Virus record (IMG/VR): IMGVR_UViG_3300009703_004110
Coordinates: 186,001 to 250,000 of that record
Strand: one strand, 5' to 3'
Source of the DNA: a virus
Length of the DNA stretch: 64,000 nucleotides
Shown: one piece after another, positions 19,382 through 28,010 of the stretch
How the letters are laid out: each line of letters begins with the position of its first letter
How positions within the stretch are numbered: position 1 is the stretch's first letter
Notes under the pieces: model-generated
Told to the model about the DNA's origin: nothing
Databases searched by the model: none
Seen by the model: the letters and a program-made list of their open reading frames with translations, nothing else
Made by a program: the position numbers and the translations under genes

Positions 19382-20070
19382 TTTTCTAATTTATCGAATA
19401 TATCCTTAAACGATCTTTTGTTCGAGAGATTCTTAAGTCTCATACTTGCAGCCCAACCAGATAGTCCTACCTTTCTAGCAGCGTCTTTAATGGTGTAATC
19501 TTGAAAGTAAACCAACTCAATTATCTTAGCAGTCTTAGCGTCTACTTTCTTAAGCAATTTTTGCAAAGAGATTTGGAAATCAATAGACTCGTAACTCATT
19601 CTTCTACGTCCATAAATTCTATCATCCTCGGAGACTGAATTTTCGAACGGAATAAGCTCATTGTCATTGTTTACAGGTGTGCACTGGCTGAAGTTAAGCT
19701 CTTCACGAACTCTCTGAATTTTGCTAGTGCTCTCCCTTATACCAGAATCATCAAAAATGAAGGCGTCATTGGACATCTTATTTTCACTACGCAACTTAGA
19801 GATAAACTTGTTTCTTAAGTGCGTCTGGAGAAAGGTACTTAACTTGACACCACGATTAGGATCATATGCGTATATACCATCAATCGCGAGAATAGATAAT
19901 TCCTGCTTTATATCTTCGAAATTATATCCCGGTAGATATGTTCCTGAGGCCATACCACATAATAGTGGCTCAATTTTTGCAAGCACTTTGTCAATGCCTT
20001 CTCCAGTTATAGTATCAACGTAAATGACTTCATCATATACAGATACAGATTCTGCGTACTTATTTTTCAT
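19378..20070 (-). CDS. Sigma-70 family RNA polymerase sigma factor
   Basis: About 230 residues. Region 2 is seen as YNFEDIKQELSILAIDG then YDPNRGVKLSTFLQTHLRN, the DNA-melting and core-binding helices. Region 4 is near the end: DAKTAKIIELVYFQDYT then IKDAARKVGLSGWAASMRL, a helix-turn-helix. It should redirect host RNA polymerase to phage promoters. The start at ATG 20070 overlaps the upstream nuclease stop (ATGA); a longer frame from 20106 would lie inside that gene. A T4 gp55-like role in late transcription is possible. Confidence 0.8.
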   Translation of the reverse strand: MKNKYAESVSVYDEVIYVDTITGEGIDKVLAKIEPLLCGMASGTYLPGYNFEDIKQELSILAIDGIYAYDPNRGVKLSTFLQTHLRNKFISKLRSENKMSNDAFIFDDSGIRESTSKIQRVREELNFSQCTPVNNDNELIPFENSVSEDDRIYGRRRMSYESIDFQISLQKLLKKVDAKTAKIIELVYFQDYTIKDAARKVGLSGWAASMRLKNLSNKRSFKDIFDKLEK

Positions 20071-20813
20071 ATTAAATCTCCATCGCCTACCCAGGCATCT
20101 TGACATATTGACTTATAGTCACACCAATCACATAAGAACGTCGGCTTCTTCTTCCACTCTTCATCTAGAGTGATAGAAGTGCCTACATGTAGGATTCTTT
20201 CTTGAACTCTTACATAGTCGTCTTCACTGAAGGTCCAACCTTTTAAAACTGACTTGTGTTTTAACATACAATACGATCCACTAATCAGCCTGGCGTCCGG
20301 ATATATCTCCTGGATAGCTAGAGCATATAAAATTAGCTGAAAATCAGTAAGATACTTGCTAGATTTACTAGTTTTATAGTCAACTACATGATATTCGCCT
20401 GGGCCAACCTTGTCAATACGGTCAATAATGCCTCTAACCTTGTAATCTCCAATCATAAAATTAAATGGAAGCTCTGTTGCCACAACTTCTGGCAGGCCCT
20501 CTCTCTTGATTAAATCGAGATAGTCCTGCAATATTTCTCTTAGAAATGGCAGATCAGGTTTTAACAAAGCAACATTGAACTCTTTTAAAGATTTCTTGAA
20601 GCATTCTCTCATAATAGTGGGATATTCTTCTGGCTTGCGAACATTTGCACATAAGTCCATGTGAAATAATTCAAGTACACGGTGAGCACAACTTCCAAAT
20701 TCTAAGTGCGGCCACTCTTTCTTTTCTATTTCTGGTTTTTCAATATACCTATAATGGTAATTCTTTGGGCACTTTTCATAAGTGCCCATAGATGAGGCTG
20801 ATAATTTTAACAT
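20067..20813 (-). CDS. PD-(D/E)XK exonuclease, Cas4/RecB-like, with Fe-S cysteines
   Basis: 248 residues. The start LSASSMGTYEKCPKNYHYRY is the usual first motif of Cas4/AddB/RecB-type nucleases. The catalytic part reads GIIDRIDKV then VVDYKTSK, with QLILYALA behind it. Cysteines at 15 and 228, 231 and 237 (CDWCDYKSIC) match the four that hold a 4Fe-4S cluster. It probably processes DNA ends in recombination together with the Mre11/Rad50 pair nearby. No cas genes or repeats are present, so a CRISPR role is not suggested. Confidence 0.85.
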   Translation of the reverse strand: MLKLSASSMGTYEKCPKNYHYRYIEKPEIEKKEWPHLEFGSCAHRVLELFHMDLCANVRKPEEYPTIMRECFKKSLKEFNVALLKPDLPFLREILQDYLDLIKREGLPEVVATELPFNFMIGDYKVRGIIDRIDKVGPGEYHVVDYKTSKSSKYLTDFQLILYALAIQEIYPDARLISGSYCMLKHKSVLKGWTFSEDDYVRVQERILHVGTSITLDEEWKKKPTFLCDWCDYKSICQDAWVGDGDLI

Positions 20814-20824
20814 ATTTTTCTACC

Positions 20825-21709
20825 TTAAAATATTTTAGACATTGCCCTGTCTTCTATCCATTGGAATACGAAGCCTGGTTGCATTCGACCTGTTAAATCT
20901 ATATCTTTTGGATTGTCTACTTTTTGTATGGATTTAATCCATCTATTTTCTCTGCTCTCCATGTAATAGAATATAATCTTTTTGGTCGCTGGATTGTACA
21001 TGCTTCTTACGAAATTTCCTGTGGTAATGGGCTGCTCCTCTAAGTGTTCATTATAAAACTCACTTGTAACAGTCATAGTTCCATGTGGTCTATTTATTAT
21101 TTTAACGATTTGACTTTCATAGTCAGATTCCTCAAATCCATTAATGATGACAAGCTTAGCATCAGGATTAAAGTTCACATTGTTATCGTTCGGACTAGAT
21201 ACAAATTCTCCAACTATTGTTTCAATTTCGTCATCAACAAAATTGATAAAGTCCTTACTTGTTCCGTCTTGTAGCTCTTCTCCGATTCTATTGGACCTTG
21301 AAGAACGGATGTCAAGGTTTTGTACCCCAATAACGGTTGATTGTGTGTCATTGCCATCGGCATCGACCGACAAACTCTCGATAGGGTCCTCTCCTGTTGG
21401 TAGGAGCGATATACCCTCATCACCAGTCAAACGACTTTTGTCGATATTGGACTGGTCTACGGCGTATTCCTGCTCCAATATTACTGACGAATTTTTGTTT
21501 ATAAGTGCAATTGCCTTCAGCGTGAATGACGGCGTTAATGTCGGTAGATAAATCTTTCCTGATGCCATAAGTGAGCCGGACGACGGAACCGTCCCATCGA
21601 TAGTGTAATATACAGTAGATGGCTCACTTGTAGAAAACTCAACATACTCTGGAATACCAGATATAAGTTCTGTGTCGCTCTCTGTCATAGTCAAAATAAT
21701 TGTAGACAT
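20825..21709 (-). CDS. Protein with chitobiase C-terminal-like domain, probable virion protein
   Basis: 294 residues. Residues about 15-70 (VEFSTSEPSTVYYTIDGTVP, then SFTLKAIAL) match the CHB_HEX_C-type fold, a small beta-sandwich found in carbohydrate-binding and surface proteins. A linker rich in Asp/Ser follows, and the C-terminus reads FVFQWIEDRAM. It lies between the nuclease gene and the Rad50-like gene. A baseplate or tail-surface role is inference. Confidence 0.6.
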   Translation of the reverse strand: MSTIILTMTESDTELISGIPEYVEFSTSEPSTVYYTIDGTVPSSGSLMASGKIYLPTLTPSFTLKAIALINKNSSVILEQEYAVDQSNIDKSRLTGDEGISLLPTGEDPIESLSVDADGNDTQSTVIGVQNLDIRSSRSNRIGEELQDGTSKDFINFVDDEIETIVGEFVSSPNDNNVNFNPDAKLVIINGFEESDYESQIVKIINRPHGTMTVTSEFYNEHLEEQPITTGNFVRSMYNPATKKIIFYYMESRENRWIKSIQKVDNPKDIDLTGRMQPGFVFQWIEDRAMSKIF

Positions 21710-21752
21710 AGTTACCCCTATAATAGACTTAAAAATTACTAGATTATCAAGG

Positions 21753-23855
21753 CTACTTTGTGATAAACTTCACGGAACTATCTCCATTAATCTTTGTTAC
21801 ATCCAAGACGCTATCAAACCTTTCCTTAAGTAAGTCGTCGTGTGTAATTACCAGTATCTTATACTTGGTTTCTAATGATTTTATTACATTTAAAAACAGA
21901 TTTTCTGTACCATGTCTATCGAGAGGTGAATTGATTTCATCAAGAAGAAGAAACTCAAGAGATGAGCCTCCATGCTTACTTGATATTTCACTTAAAGCAA
22001 TTCTCAGTGCCAACGATATTCTAAACTGCTCTCCGCCACTTAGCGATTTAAAGTTTTGAGTAACACCGTCCTTTTTGACTTTTAAATCAAGCGTATCAAC
22101 CATAGAGATACCGTCAGAACCGAGCCTCTGCGTCTCCAAGATAATCTGGAAGGGCTCATTGCATATAAAGGTCAAAACTTCATTAGAAGCCACCTCCAGG
22201 CCCTCAATGACGGCATTCAATAAGATGGTCTGTATACCATTCTTACCAAGAAGCTTTGCAAACTTTTCAAATACGATAAGCTTCTCTCTCCTAGTGTTCA
22301 GTTTCTTTTTTGACTTCTTCATTCTTTCGATTTTTTCACCTAAATTGACAACCTTTTGGCTATATACACCAACGTCCCTATTTATAGTTTCCAAATCAGA
22401 CTGAACAGTAACCCTTTCTGATTTAGCCGCCTTAATTTGCAGTCTTAAATCATTGAAATTATCATCTCTAAGAGATGCAAGCACTTCTTCATTACCCTTC
22501 AGTTTGTTAGCTACCTCTTTACGCTCCTTAGTTGTATCACGCTCTTCTTCTATAATTCTATTTAGATGAGATTTTAACATTTCTATTTTTGATTTCATAG
22601 AGCCAATTGAAGCCTCTAAAGATGCGTATTTTTGTGTATTTTTAACTGCTTTTTCGAGATCCAATACCTCGCTATCTAATTGATTAATCCTGTTTTTACC
22701 AAAGATGATTCTTCTTTTGAATTCATCAACTTTTCTTTCATGATCGGCATGAAGCTCCGCACTTAATTCGTCAGTTATGGTTTGCTCACAAACATAGCAC
22801 GATCCTGCGGTGATTTCAATTTGACCAAGCTCAGCAAGTCTTTCTTTGCTGCTTGATATCTCGGCTTCGTACTTATTTTTCTCTGATTTTCTTTCAGCGA
22901 GCTGAGCAGCCGCTTCTGGCTCTGGAGATATATCAGAAATAGACTTTTTTGCGTCATCTAAGCTGCCGGATAGGCTGTCTACCTTTTTTTCGTAATTCTT
23001 AACTTCTTTGCCTAATGATAAATGCTTTTTTGTCAACGTAGAAAGAAGGCTGGTCAGCCTTGTATTCTCCTCCGTTATAGAATCCCATCTATCAGTATCA
23101 AGGCTCTGCTTCAATGAGGCATATTTCTCACTTAATGTCTCAATTCTAGTACCAAGAGCCTCTCTCTTCTTCCCCTTGTTATCAACAAGCTTCTTAAGCT
23201 CCTTAAGTTTAATTTCAGAATTAGCAAGATCTTCTACAGATTCATCTAGCTCATCAGATTCTGCCGCTAATAAGACACATTCTCGTTTTAGACTCTTAAC
23301 GTTAACCTTTGTTTGGCTTTCGTAATCATCCCACTTTGAGAGGTCAATGATACTCTTTAAAATATCCTTCTTTCTTCCTGCGTCAGACTCTGCGAACTCT
23401 GAAATATCATTCTGCCTAAAATAAGCTGAGTTTATAAAGGTTTTGTAATCAACACGTATAACAGAAACGATTTCTTCGTTTGTTAATCTTGCAGTAGACT
23501 TAGACTTATCTTGCCAAACTCCGTTATTGTCAATATGGAACTCTACAGTAGACGTTCCGGTCGTTCTTGAACGCTCCCTTATCACTCTATATAGATTCCC
23601 ATTATGCATGAATGTAAAATGAACAGAGCAGCTACTCTCATTCCACATAATAACGTCATCTATTGAGGCTGTTCTTGCCTTGTTAAAAAGGCACCATAGG
23701 ATTGCTTCAAATATAGCACTTTTTCCTGAACCATTAGATATGTTATAATCACCTTCAACATTGCCAATAAGCAAGGCTGATGTAAACTTAGAAAAATCAA
23801 CTTCGGTATCTCTATGAGAGAAGAAGTTTTTAATCTTTAATACTACCGGTATCAC
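21753..23855 (-). CDS. sbcC: SbcC/Rad50-like ATPase (T4 gp46-like)
   Basis: 700 residues. It has Walker A NGSGKS at 41-46, long coiled coils on either side of a zinc hook CYVCEQ near residue 353, the ABC signature SLSGGEQFRISLALRIAL and Walker B EFLLLDEINSPLD. With the Mre11-like protein at 24322-25491 it forms the nuclease/ATPase that resects DNA ends in recombination-dependent replication. Its start overlaps the 157-residue gene by four bases. Length is close to phage gp46-type proteins rather than the 1000-residue bacterial SbcC. Confidence 0.92.
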   Translation of the reverse strand: MIPVVLKIKNFFSHRDTEVDFSKFTSALLIGNVEGDYNISNGSGKSAIFEAILWCLFNKARTASIDDVIMWNESSCSVHFTFMHNGNLYRVIRERSRTTGTSTVEFHIDNNGVWQDKSKSTARLTNEEIVSVIRVDYKTFINSAYFRQNDISEFAESDAGRKKDILKSIIDLSKWDDYESQTKVNVKSLKRECVLLAAESDELDESVEDLANSEIKLKELKKLVDNKGKKREALGTRIETLSEKYASLKQSLDTDRWDSITEENTRLTSLLSTLTKKHLSLGKEVKNYEKKVDSLSGSLDDAKKSISDISPEPEAAAQLAERKSEKNKYEAEISSSKERLAELGQIEITAGSCYVCEQTITDELSAELHADHERKVDEFKRRIIFGKNRINQLDSEVLDLEKAVKNTQKYASLEASIGSMKSKIEMLKSHLNRIIEEERDTTKERKEVANKLKGNEEVLASLRDDNFNDLRLQIKAAKSERVTVQSDLETINRDVGVYSQKVVNLGEKIERMKKSKKKLNTRREKLIVFEKFAKLLGKNGIQTILLNAVIEGLEVASNEVLTFICNEPFQIILETQRLGSDGISMVDTLDLKVKKDGVTQNFKSLSGGEQFRISLALRIALSEISSKHGGSSLEFLLLDEINSPLDRHGTENLFLNVIKSLETKYKILVITHDDLLKERFDSVLDVTKINGDSSVKFITK

Positions 23856-24325
23856 AAAACCCCCTTTTTCTCAAGCTTCTTTTTTTCTTTTGATATCTTA
23901 GACGAAAGCTTATTTTTTGCTTTTAATAAATCTGGAATAGATTCTTTGATAACCTCATTTACCTGATGAAGCTCATTATTCAATGAAATCCAGCTATTTG
24001 CCCCTTGAATCTCTTCTTCAGACATCCTTTTTAGGTGATACCAGTTATTTAAGCTTGAATATTCCCAATCTATAATGGTTCCAACCCGCATAGAAGACAC
24101 TCTCTTTCTCTTTGAGGCCGAAAGAGGAAGAGATAAAATTTGCTCCTCTGTGTGCCAACGTGAACGGCCGATTAATTCTTGATCGTTACTGCCACGCGGC
24201 CCATAGGTTGGAAACAGCCTTTTATTACTTTTGGTCCCGCCAGCAAAAGCATCTTGGCGACCATAAGAGCGGTTTTGTAACCACATAAAGCACTTTTTAT
24301 CAGGGTCTAATAATTCTTGCTTCAT
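23852..24325 (-). CDS. Hypothetical protein between the Mre11- and Rad50-like genes
   Basis: 157 residues with a basic, Gly/Arg-rich N-terminal half (RSYGRQDAFAGGTKSNKRLF) and a helical, Lys-rich C-terminus. It overlaps both neighbours by four bases, so the three genes are translated together. The location suggests an accessory to the nuclease complex, but no motif supports a defined role. Confidence 0.55.
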   Translation of the reverse strand: MKQELLDPDKKCFMWLQNRSYGRQDAFAGGTKSNKRLFPTYGPRGSNDQELIGRSRWHTEEQILSLPLSASKRKRVSSMRVGTIIDWEYSSLNNWYHLKRMSEEEIQGANSWISLNNELHQVNEVIKESIPDLLKAKNKLSSKISKEKKKLEKKGVL

Positions 24326-25491
24326 TTTTTCCCCATAATCTTAACAGCCTCTTTTAGTATACTCTCTTGAAGTGTATCATCTATTTCCTGTTTCTTAATA
24401 AACGCCTCAAACATGCTATAGTCCGTTTTTTGCTTTAAAATTTCAAGATCTCTATTTAGCTTTTGATGAATCGGATCTAATAAGATTTTAGATACATAAA
24501 AAGCGCCGTTATCATATAAAATCTTTTGTACATCCGGCTTTTTAACTGATGCGGCCAGAGTATCCTTAACTGCTATCTTAACTCTCACGATAGCATCTTT
24601 TGCTTTTATCTTTCCTATGGCTTCGGTCACCCTATTGTGTAGCGTGCTAAAATCAGCATCTTCTAGCCCGATATGACTATCAATTAATCGCCTGCTTGGC
24701 ACGTTATTGACCTTTACCTTCTTTGACTTTGTATCATAGTCGATAAAATACTTGTCAATATCTGCATCACCGAAGTTGAGTTTCTCCATGGAGCCTGTAT
24801 AAAAGGCAATTGGGTCTCTTTTTCTTAATACTTTAAATTGATGATAGTGTCCCATTGCAATCATATCGCATCTGTCAAAAGCGTCAATATCAATTAGAAC
24901 TTCTGCGCCACCATAGTGACCGTAACTATTCTCATAGAAGAAATTATGACCTATCGCTATAATTGGATAAGATTCGTCACAATCGTCTATTAACCTGTTG
25001 GCCTCTTCCTCATATAACCTTGAGTCTTCAGCAGTAGACTTGCCATTATACATTCTACGATCACGAAATGGCAACAGTACTAAGCTAGCCTTTTCTCCTT
25101 TGTCTGCAACAACCTCTACAACGCTTGGTTCTAAAACAACCCGAGTGTTTGGATAATCTTTTGCCGCCAAGCTGGTTATTGCGCTCGTAAAGGAATCACC
25201 AGATCTCTTGTAATCATGATTACCCATCAACCATATTGATGTTATGCCGGCCTGAGACAACTTTCGTATACAGCGATTAACTACCGCTATATGTTCTGGC
25301 TCCGGATTTCTTACGTCAAAAACATCACCTGTTTGTACAAAAATATCAGCTTTAGTTTCTATTGTGTAATCAACTATATAGTTTAATGAGCTTTCATAGT
25401 CATCAACTCTAGTATTTCCACCTTTACCATTTGGTCCACCAAGACCAAGAATGGCGCCAATATGGGTATCCCCACAAATAACTACCTTCAT
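24322..25491 (-). CDS. sbcD: SbcD/Mre11-like nuclease (T4 gp47-like)
   Basis: 389 residues. All phosphodiesterase motifs of the Mre11 family are present: GDTHIGA at 8-14, QTGDVFDVRNPE, LMGNHDYKRS, IAIGHNFF and AMGHYHQF. The family cuts DNA ends and hairpins with manganese ions. It partners the Rad50-like protein encoded two genes downstream. Its start overlaps the primase zinc-finger gene by four bases. Confidence 0.93.
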   Translation of the reverse strand: MKVVICGDTHIGAILGLGGPNGKGGNTRVDDYESSLNYIVDYTIETKADIFVQTGDVFDVRNPEPEHIAVVNRCIRKLSQAGITSIWLMGNHDYKRSGDSFTSAITSLAAKDYPNTRVVLEPSVVEVVADKGEKASLVLLPFRDRRMYNGKSTAEDSRLYEEEANRLIDDCDESYPIIAIGHNFFYENSYGHYGGAEVLIDIDAFDRCDMIAMGHYHQFKVLRKRDPIAFYTGSMEKLNFGDADIDKYFIDYDTKSKKVKVNNVPSRRLIDSHIGLEDADFSTLHNRVTEAIGKIKAKDAIVRVKIAVKDTLAASVKKPDVQKILYDNGAFYVSKILLDPIHQKLNRDLEILKQKTDYSMFEAFIKKQEIDDTLQESILKEAVKIMGKK

Positions 25492-26024
25492 TTATATCTC
25501 TCCGTTATTTCCTTTCGGACCTTCTTATGCAGCGCTTTTGCTTGCAAGACATTGTCATGAGGGATATCGAAAATATAGCAATCAATTTTTTGCATAAACC
25601 CGCTAATCCACTTTAGATCATCCGGGTGATTTAGCATAGTTTTTCTAAGCAAGTGAGATATTTCTAATAGTTCCCCTAAGTTAGATTGTACCGGAAGGCG
25701 AGCAGTTCCTGTGGCTTTACTTGGATCAATTCTCTTTCTTAATTCTCTCAAAGCATGAGTAAAATCAAGCCCTGTACAAAGCATATAAAAATCTATTGAA
25801 TTAGATCCGGCATTACAACCAAAACAATAAAAGTTATTTTCCATTGTATCAATGAACAGAGATCCCGTTCTCTCTCCGCCATTTTTATGTTCTTTCGATG
25901 GGCAGGTACATCGTCTGTCGAAATTGCCAGATGCGGCAGGCTCTAATTCAATATTGAATTCTTTAGCAAGATTTACAATACTGATGCACCTTATAACATC
26001 TTCACGGGATATGTACTTTTTCAT
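25488..26024 (-). CDS. CHC2 zinc-finger protein, primase zinc-binding domain
   Basis: 178 residues. Residues about 33-75 give the CHC2 pattern: CTCPSKEH, then TGSLFIDTMENNFYCFGCNA, as in the DNA-template-reading finger of DnaG primases. No TOPRIM catalytic motif follows; the rest is helical. It would therefore work with a separate catalytic subunit, perhaps the gene at the left edge of the window. It sits between the FtsK-like gene and the Mre11-like gene. Confidence 0.82.
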   Translation of the reverse strand: MKKYISREDVIRCISIVNLAKEFNIELEPAASGNFDRRCTCPSKEHKNGGERTGSLFIDTMENNFYCFGCNAGSNSIDFYMLCTGLDFTHALRELRKRIDPSKATGTARLPVQSNLGELLEISHLLRKTMLNHPDDLKWISGFMQKIDCYIFDIPHDNVLQAKALHKKVRKEITERYK

Positions 26025-26036
26025 ATCTTCCCCACC

Positions 26037-27119
26037 TTAATTAAATATAGACCAAAAACTGTTTCTTTTCTTTTTTGGATTAATACTTAGAAGCTCTTGC
26101 TCGATATTCTTGATCCAAGTTGCTCTAAACATCTTAGCCTCACCTAATGACTGGTCTAAATACAGCCCTACACCTACGTCCTCGATCTTTTCTGCGCCAC
26201 TTTGGTCTAAAATAACCCGGCTGTCTATATTCGACACAACCTTAAGCGCGATTCTTCCCGAGAAGTTAGCTTTAATTAGGCCGCTGATTACTCTAGAAGA
26301 CGGTCTTTGAGTGGCTAAGATAATACTGATACCAGCGGCACGTCCTTTCTGTGCAATACGGCACAAAGGCTCTTGTATTTTCCTATTTTGCAAAATAATA
26401 TCTGCCCACTCATCAATTATCACGACTATAGGCTCCATCCTTTTCTTAGGCTTTGCAATGTTATAGTCATGTATATTTCTAGAGCCATTAGACTTTAGCC
26501 TCAGGAATCTACTGTCCATTATTTTGGTAACTTCCTCAATAACTTCTTTTACTCCGGGTATATCATTAACAATCATCGGAACATTATCTATATTTTCGTA
26601 AATATTAAATTCAACCATTTTCGGATCTACTAAATAAACCTTAGCGTCGATTTTTAAGATTGATAAGGTAATAGAATGTAATAAAACACTCTTACCGGAG
26701 CCTGGAATTCCACCAACCAAGAGATTTGGCAGCTTTTGTAAATCTATACAAAACTCGTTTCCATCGGCATTGACGCCGAGCGCCGCCGGCATATACATAT
26801 TCTGCGCAGGGCGGTAAGCTTGTTCAAAAGAAAGTGATTTCAGCTCACGCTTCTGTACTTCAATTCTATATACTCCGTCGCTTAAAACTGGATATCCTCG
26901 TGGGCATGCATGTGCCTTTAGGGCCATACCAATATCTATTAGGGCCCGGTCAAGCTTAGATGATCTTGTTCCAGGAACCAGTTCTATATCGTATGTATCA
27001 AAGTACTCATCTTCTCTCAGAGAGATCGCACGGGCCTCTATCTTGAAAGCTTTCAGTACTTTTTTAAGTGTGCTTGGTTTATCAGTTGGTAATAAGACAG
27101 GAATTTTCAGCGAATTCAA
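26037..27119 (-). CDS. FtsK/SpoIIIE-type DNA translocase ATPase
   Basis: 360 residues, the motor part only. Walker A is GGIPGSGKSVLL, Walker B is PIVVIIDEWADII, followed by the FtsK sensor region GRAAGISIILATQRPS. There is no N-terminal membrane domain and no gamma DNA-reading domain. It could move DNA during replication, segregation or packaging. The start is a TTG at 27119 with GGAG eight bases upstream; no ATG is available near the N-terminus. Confidence 0.85.
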   Translation of the reverse strand: MNSLKIPVLLPTDKPSTLKKVLKAFKIEARAISLREDEYFDTYDIELVPGTRSSKLDRALIDIGMALKAHACPRGYPVLSDGVYRIEVQKRELKSLSFEQAYRPAQNMYMPAALGVNADGNEFCIDLQKLPNLLVGGIPGSGKSVLLHSITLSILKIDAKVYLVDPKMVEFNIYENIDNVPMIVNDIPGVKEVIEEVTKIMDSRFLRLKSNGSRNIHDYNIAKPKKRMEPIVVIIDEWADIILQNRKIQEPLCRIAQKGRAAGISIILATQRPSSRVISGLIKANFSGRIALKVVSNIDSRVILDQSGAEKIEDVGVGLYLDQSLGEAKMFRATWIKNIEQELLSINPKKKRNSFWSIFN

Positions 27120-27308
27120 TTAGGATCTCCTGCTATATATGCCCTCCGCAGCTTTAAGGCCGTTCATATAGGCTTTTAAAGCTATGTAGAGCTTATCATT
27201 TGTTATATCAATTTCTAATCTAGATGCCTCATCAGACATCTTACGTAGAAGCTTTTGGGCCCTATCTATTTCCGCCCACAATTTTGTTTGCTGACGTTTA
27301 GATAACAT
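27120..27308 (-). CDS. Small helical protein, unknown
   Basis: About 62 residues from ATG 27308, two bases after the upstream stop and with GAGGA six bases before it. The frame is open to 27386, but that start would overlap the upstream gene by 77 bases and lacks a clear ribosome site. The sequence is helical and charged (RAQKLLRKMSDEASRLEI). Function unknown. Confidence 0.5.
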   Translation of the reverse strand: MLSKRQQTKLWAEIDRAQKLLRKMSDEASRLEIDITNDKLYIALKAYMNGLKAAEGIYSRRS

Positions 27309-27309
27309 T

Positions 27310-27663
27310 TCATCCTCGTTGCTTTTTGAGTCTCTTAACTTCTTTCTCAAGTTCTTTAATTTTGACTTCCAGTCTGACATTGTCATCCTTGACTCTTAAT
27401 GTGGATCGCAAAGATAACACTATTAATCCAAAGATTCCTTCACCTGGGGTGACCGAATCCATATCATCGGCCGCAGACAGCAATCTTTGCAAAGTTTTTT
27501 GGACCATTCTGTCATAAACTTTACCCTGATTATCGGGGTGTGTTTTGTCTCTTAGTAATTTCTTATATTCGTCAAATACAGTTGTTAAATGTCCTCTGGC
27601 CTCTTGCTTTTTAGCTTCAAGATACCTTGGTGACGGCATTGACATTCTATCATCCTCTGGCAT
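27310..27663 (-). CDS. Hypothetical protein with C-terminal coiled coil
   Basis: 117 residues. The C-terminus (VRLEVKIKELEKEVKRLKKQ) is a strong coiled-coil candidate. The middle is mixed helical. Overlaps of a few bases with neighbours indicate one transcript running into the FtsK-like gene. Family not recognised. Confidence 0.55.
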   Translation of the reverse strand: MPEDDRMSMPSPRYLEAKKQEARGHLTTVFDEYKKLLRDKTHPDNQGKVYDRMVQKTLQRLLSAADDMDSVTPGEGIFGLIVLSLRSTLRVKDDNVRLEVKIKELEKEVKRLKKQRG

Positions 27664-27997
27664 GATAGTCCTCCTTCATTAATAATATCAAAAATATTCC
27701 ACAATCCTTATGAAGCTTAATAAATCGTTGAATATTGACTAATTCATCATGACTCATAATTTCATATGTCTTATAAAGCATAGTTATGACATTAATGGTT
27801 TTGTTATAATCATAAATAGGACGCTCAAAGAGTTTGCACGATTTATCCATAAACTCTACGGCTCTGAGGTATTTATCTTGCGGAATTTTGCTCAAATCTA
27901 GCATCGGATTAGTAACTGAATTACAAATAATAAACCCATTTTCAGTTTCAAACCCTCCGCAACCTAAAACTAAGTAGGCTTCTAAAGAATGCTTCAC
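27650..27997 (-). CDS. Hypothetical protein, 115 residues
   Basis: Contains several cysteines (GCGG, ICNS, SCKLF, DCGIF), without a regular zinc pattern, and a hydrophobic segment GIFLILLM near the end. It follows the fibre-like gene and overlaps the next gene. I see no known domain. Confidence 0.5.
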   Translation of the reverse strand: MKHSLEAYLVLGCGGFETENGFIICNSVTNPMLDLSKIPQDKYLRAVEFMDKSCKLFERPIYDYNKTINVITMLYKTYEIMSHDELVNIQRFIKLHKDCGIFLILLMKEDYHARG

Positions 27998-28010
27998 GCC
28001 TACCTCTCAT

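Noticed and set aside
20067-20813. Cas4 of a CRISPR system
   Set aside because: No repeats or other cas genes are in the window; neighbours are phage recombination genes.
27120-27386. 88-residue version of the small gene
   Set aside because: It overlaps its neighbour by 77 bases; ATG 27308 has a better ribosome site right after the upstream stop.
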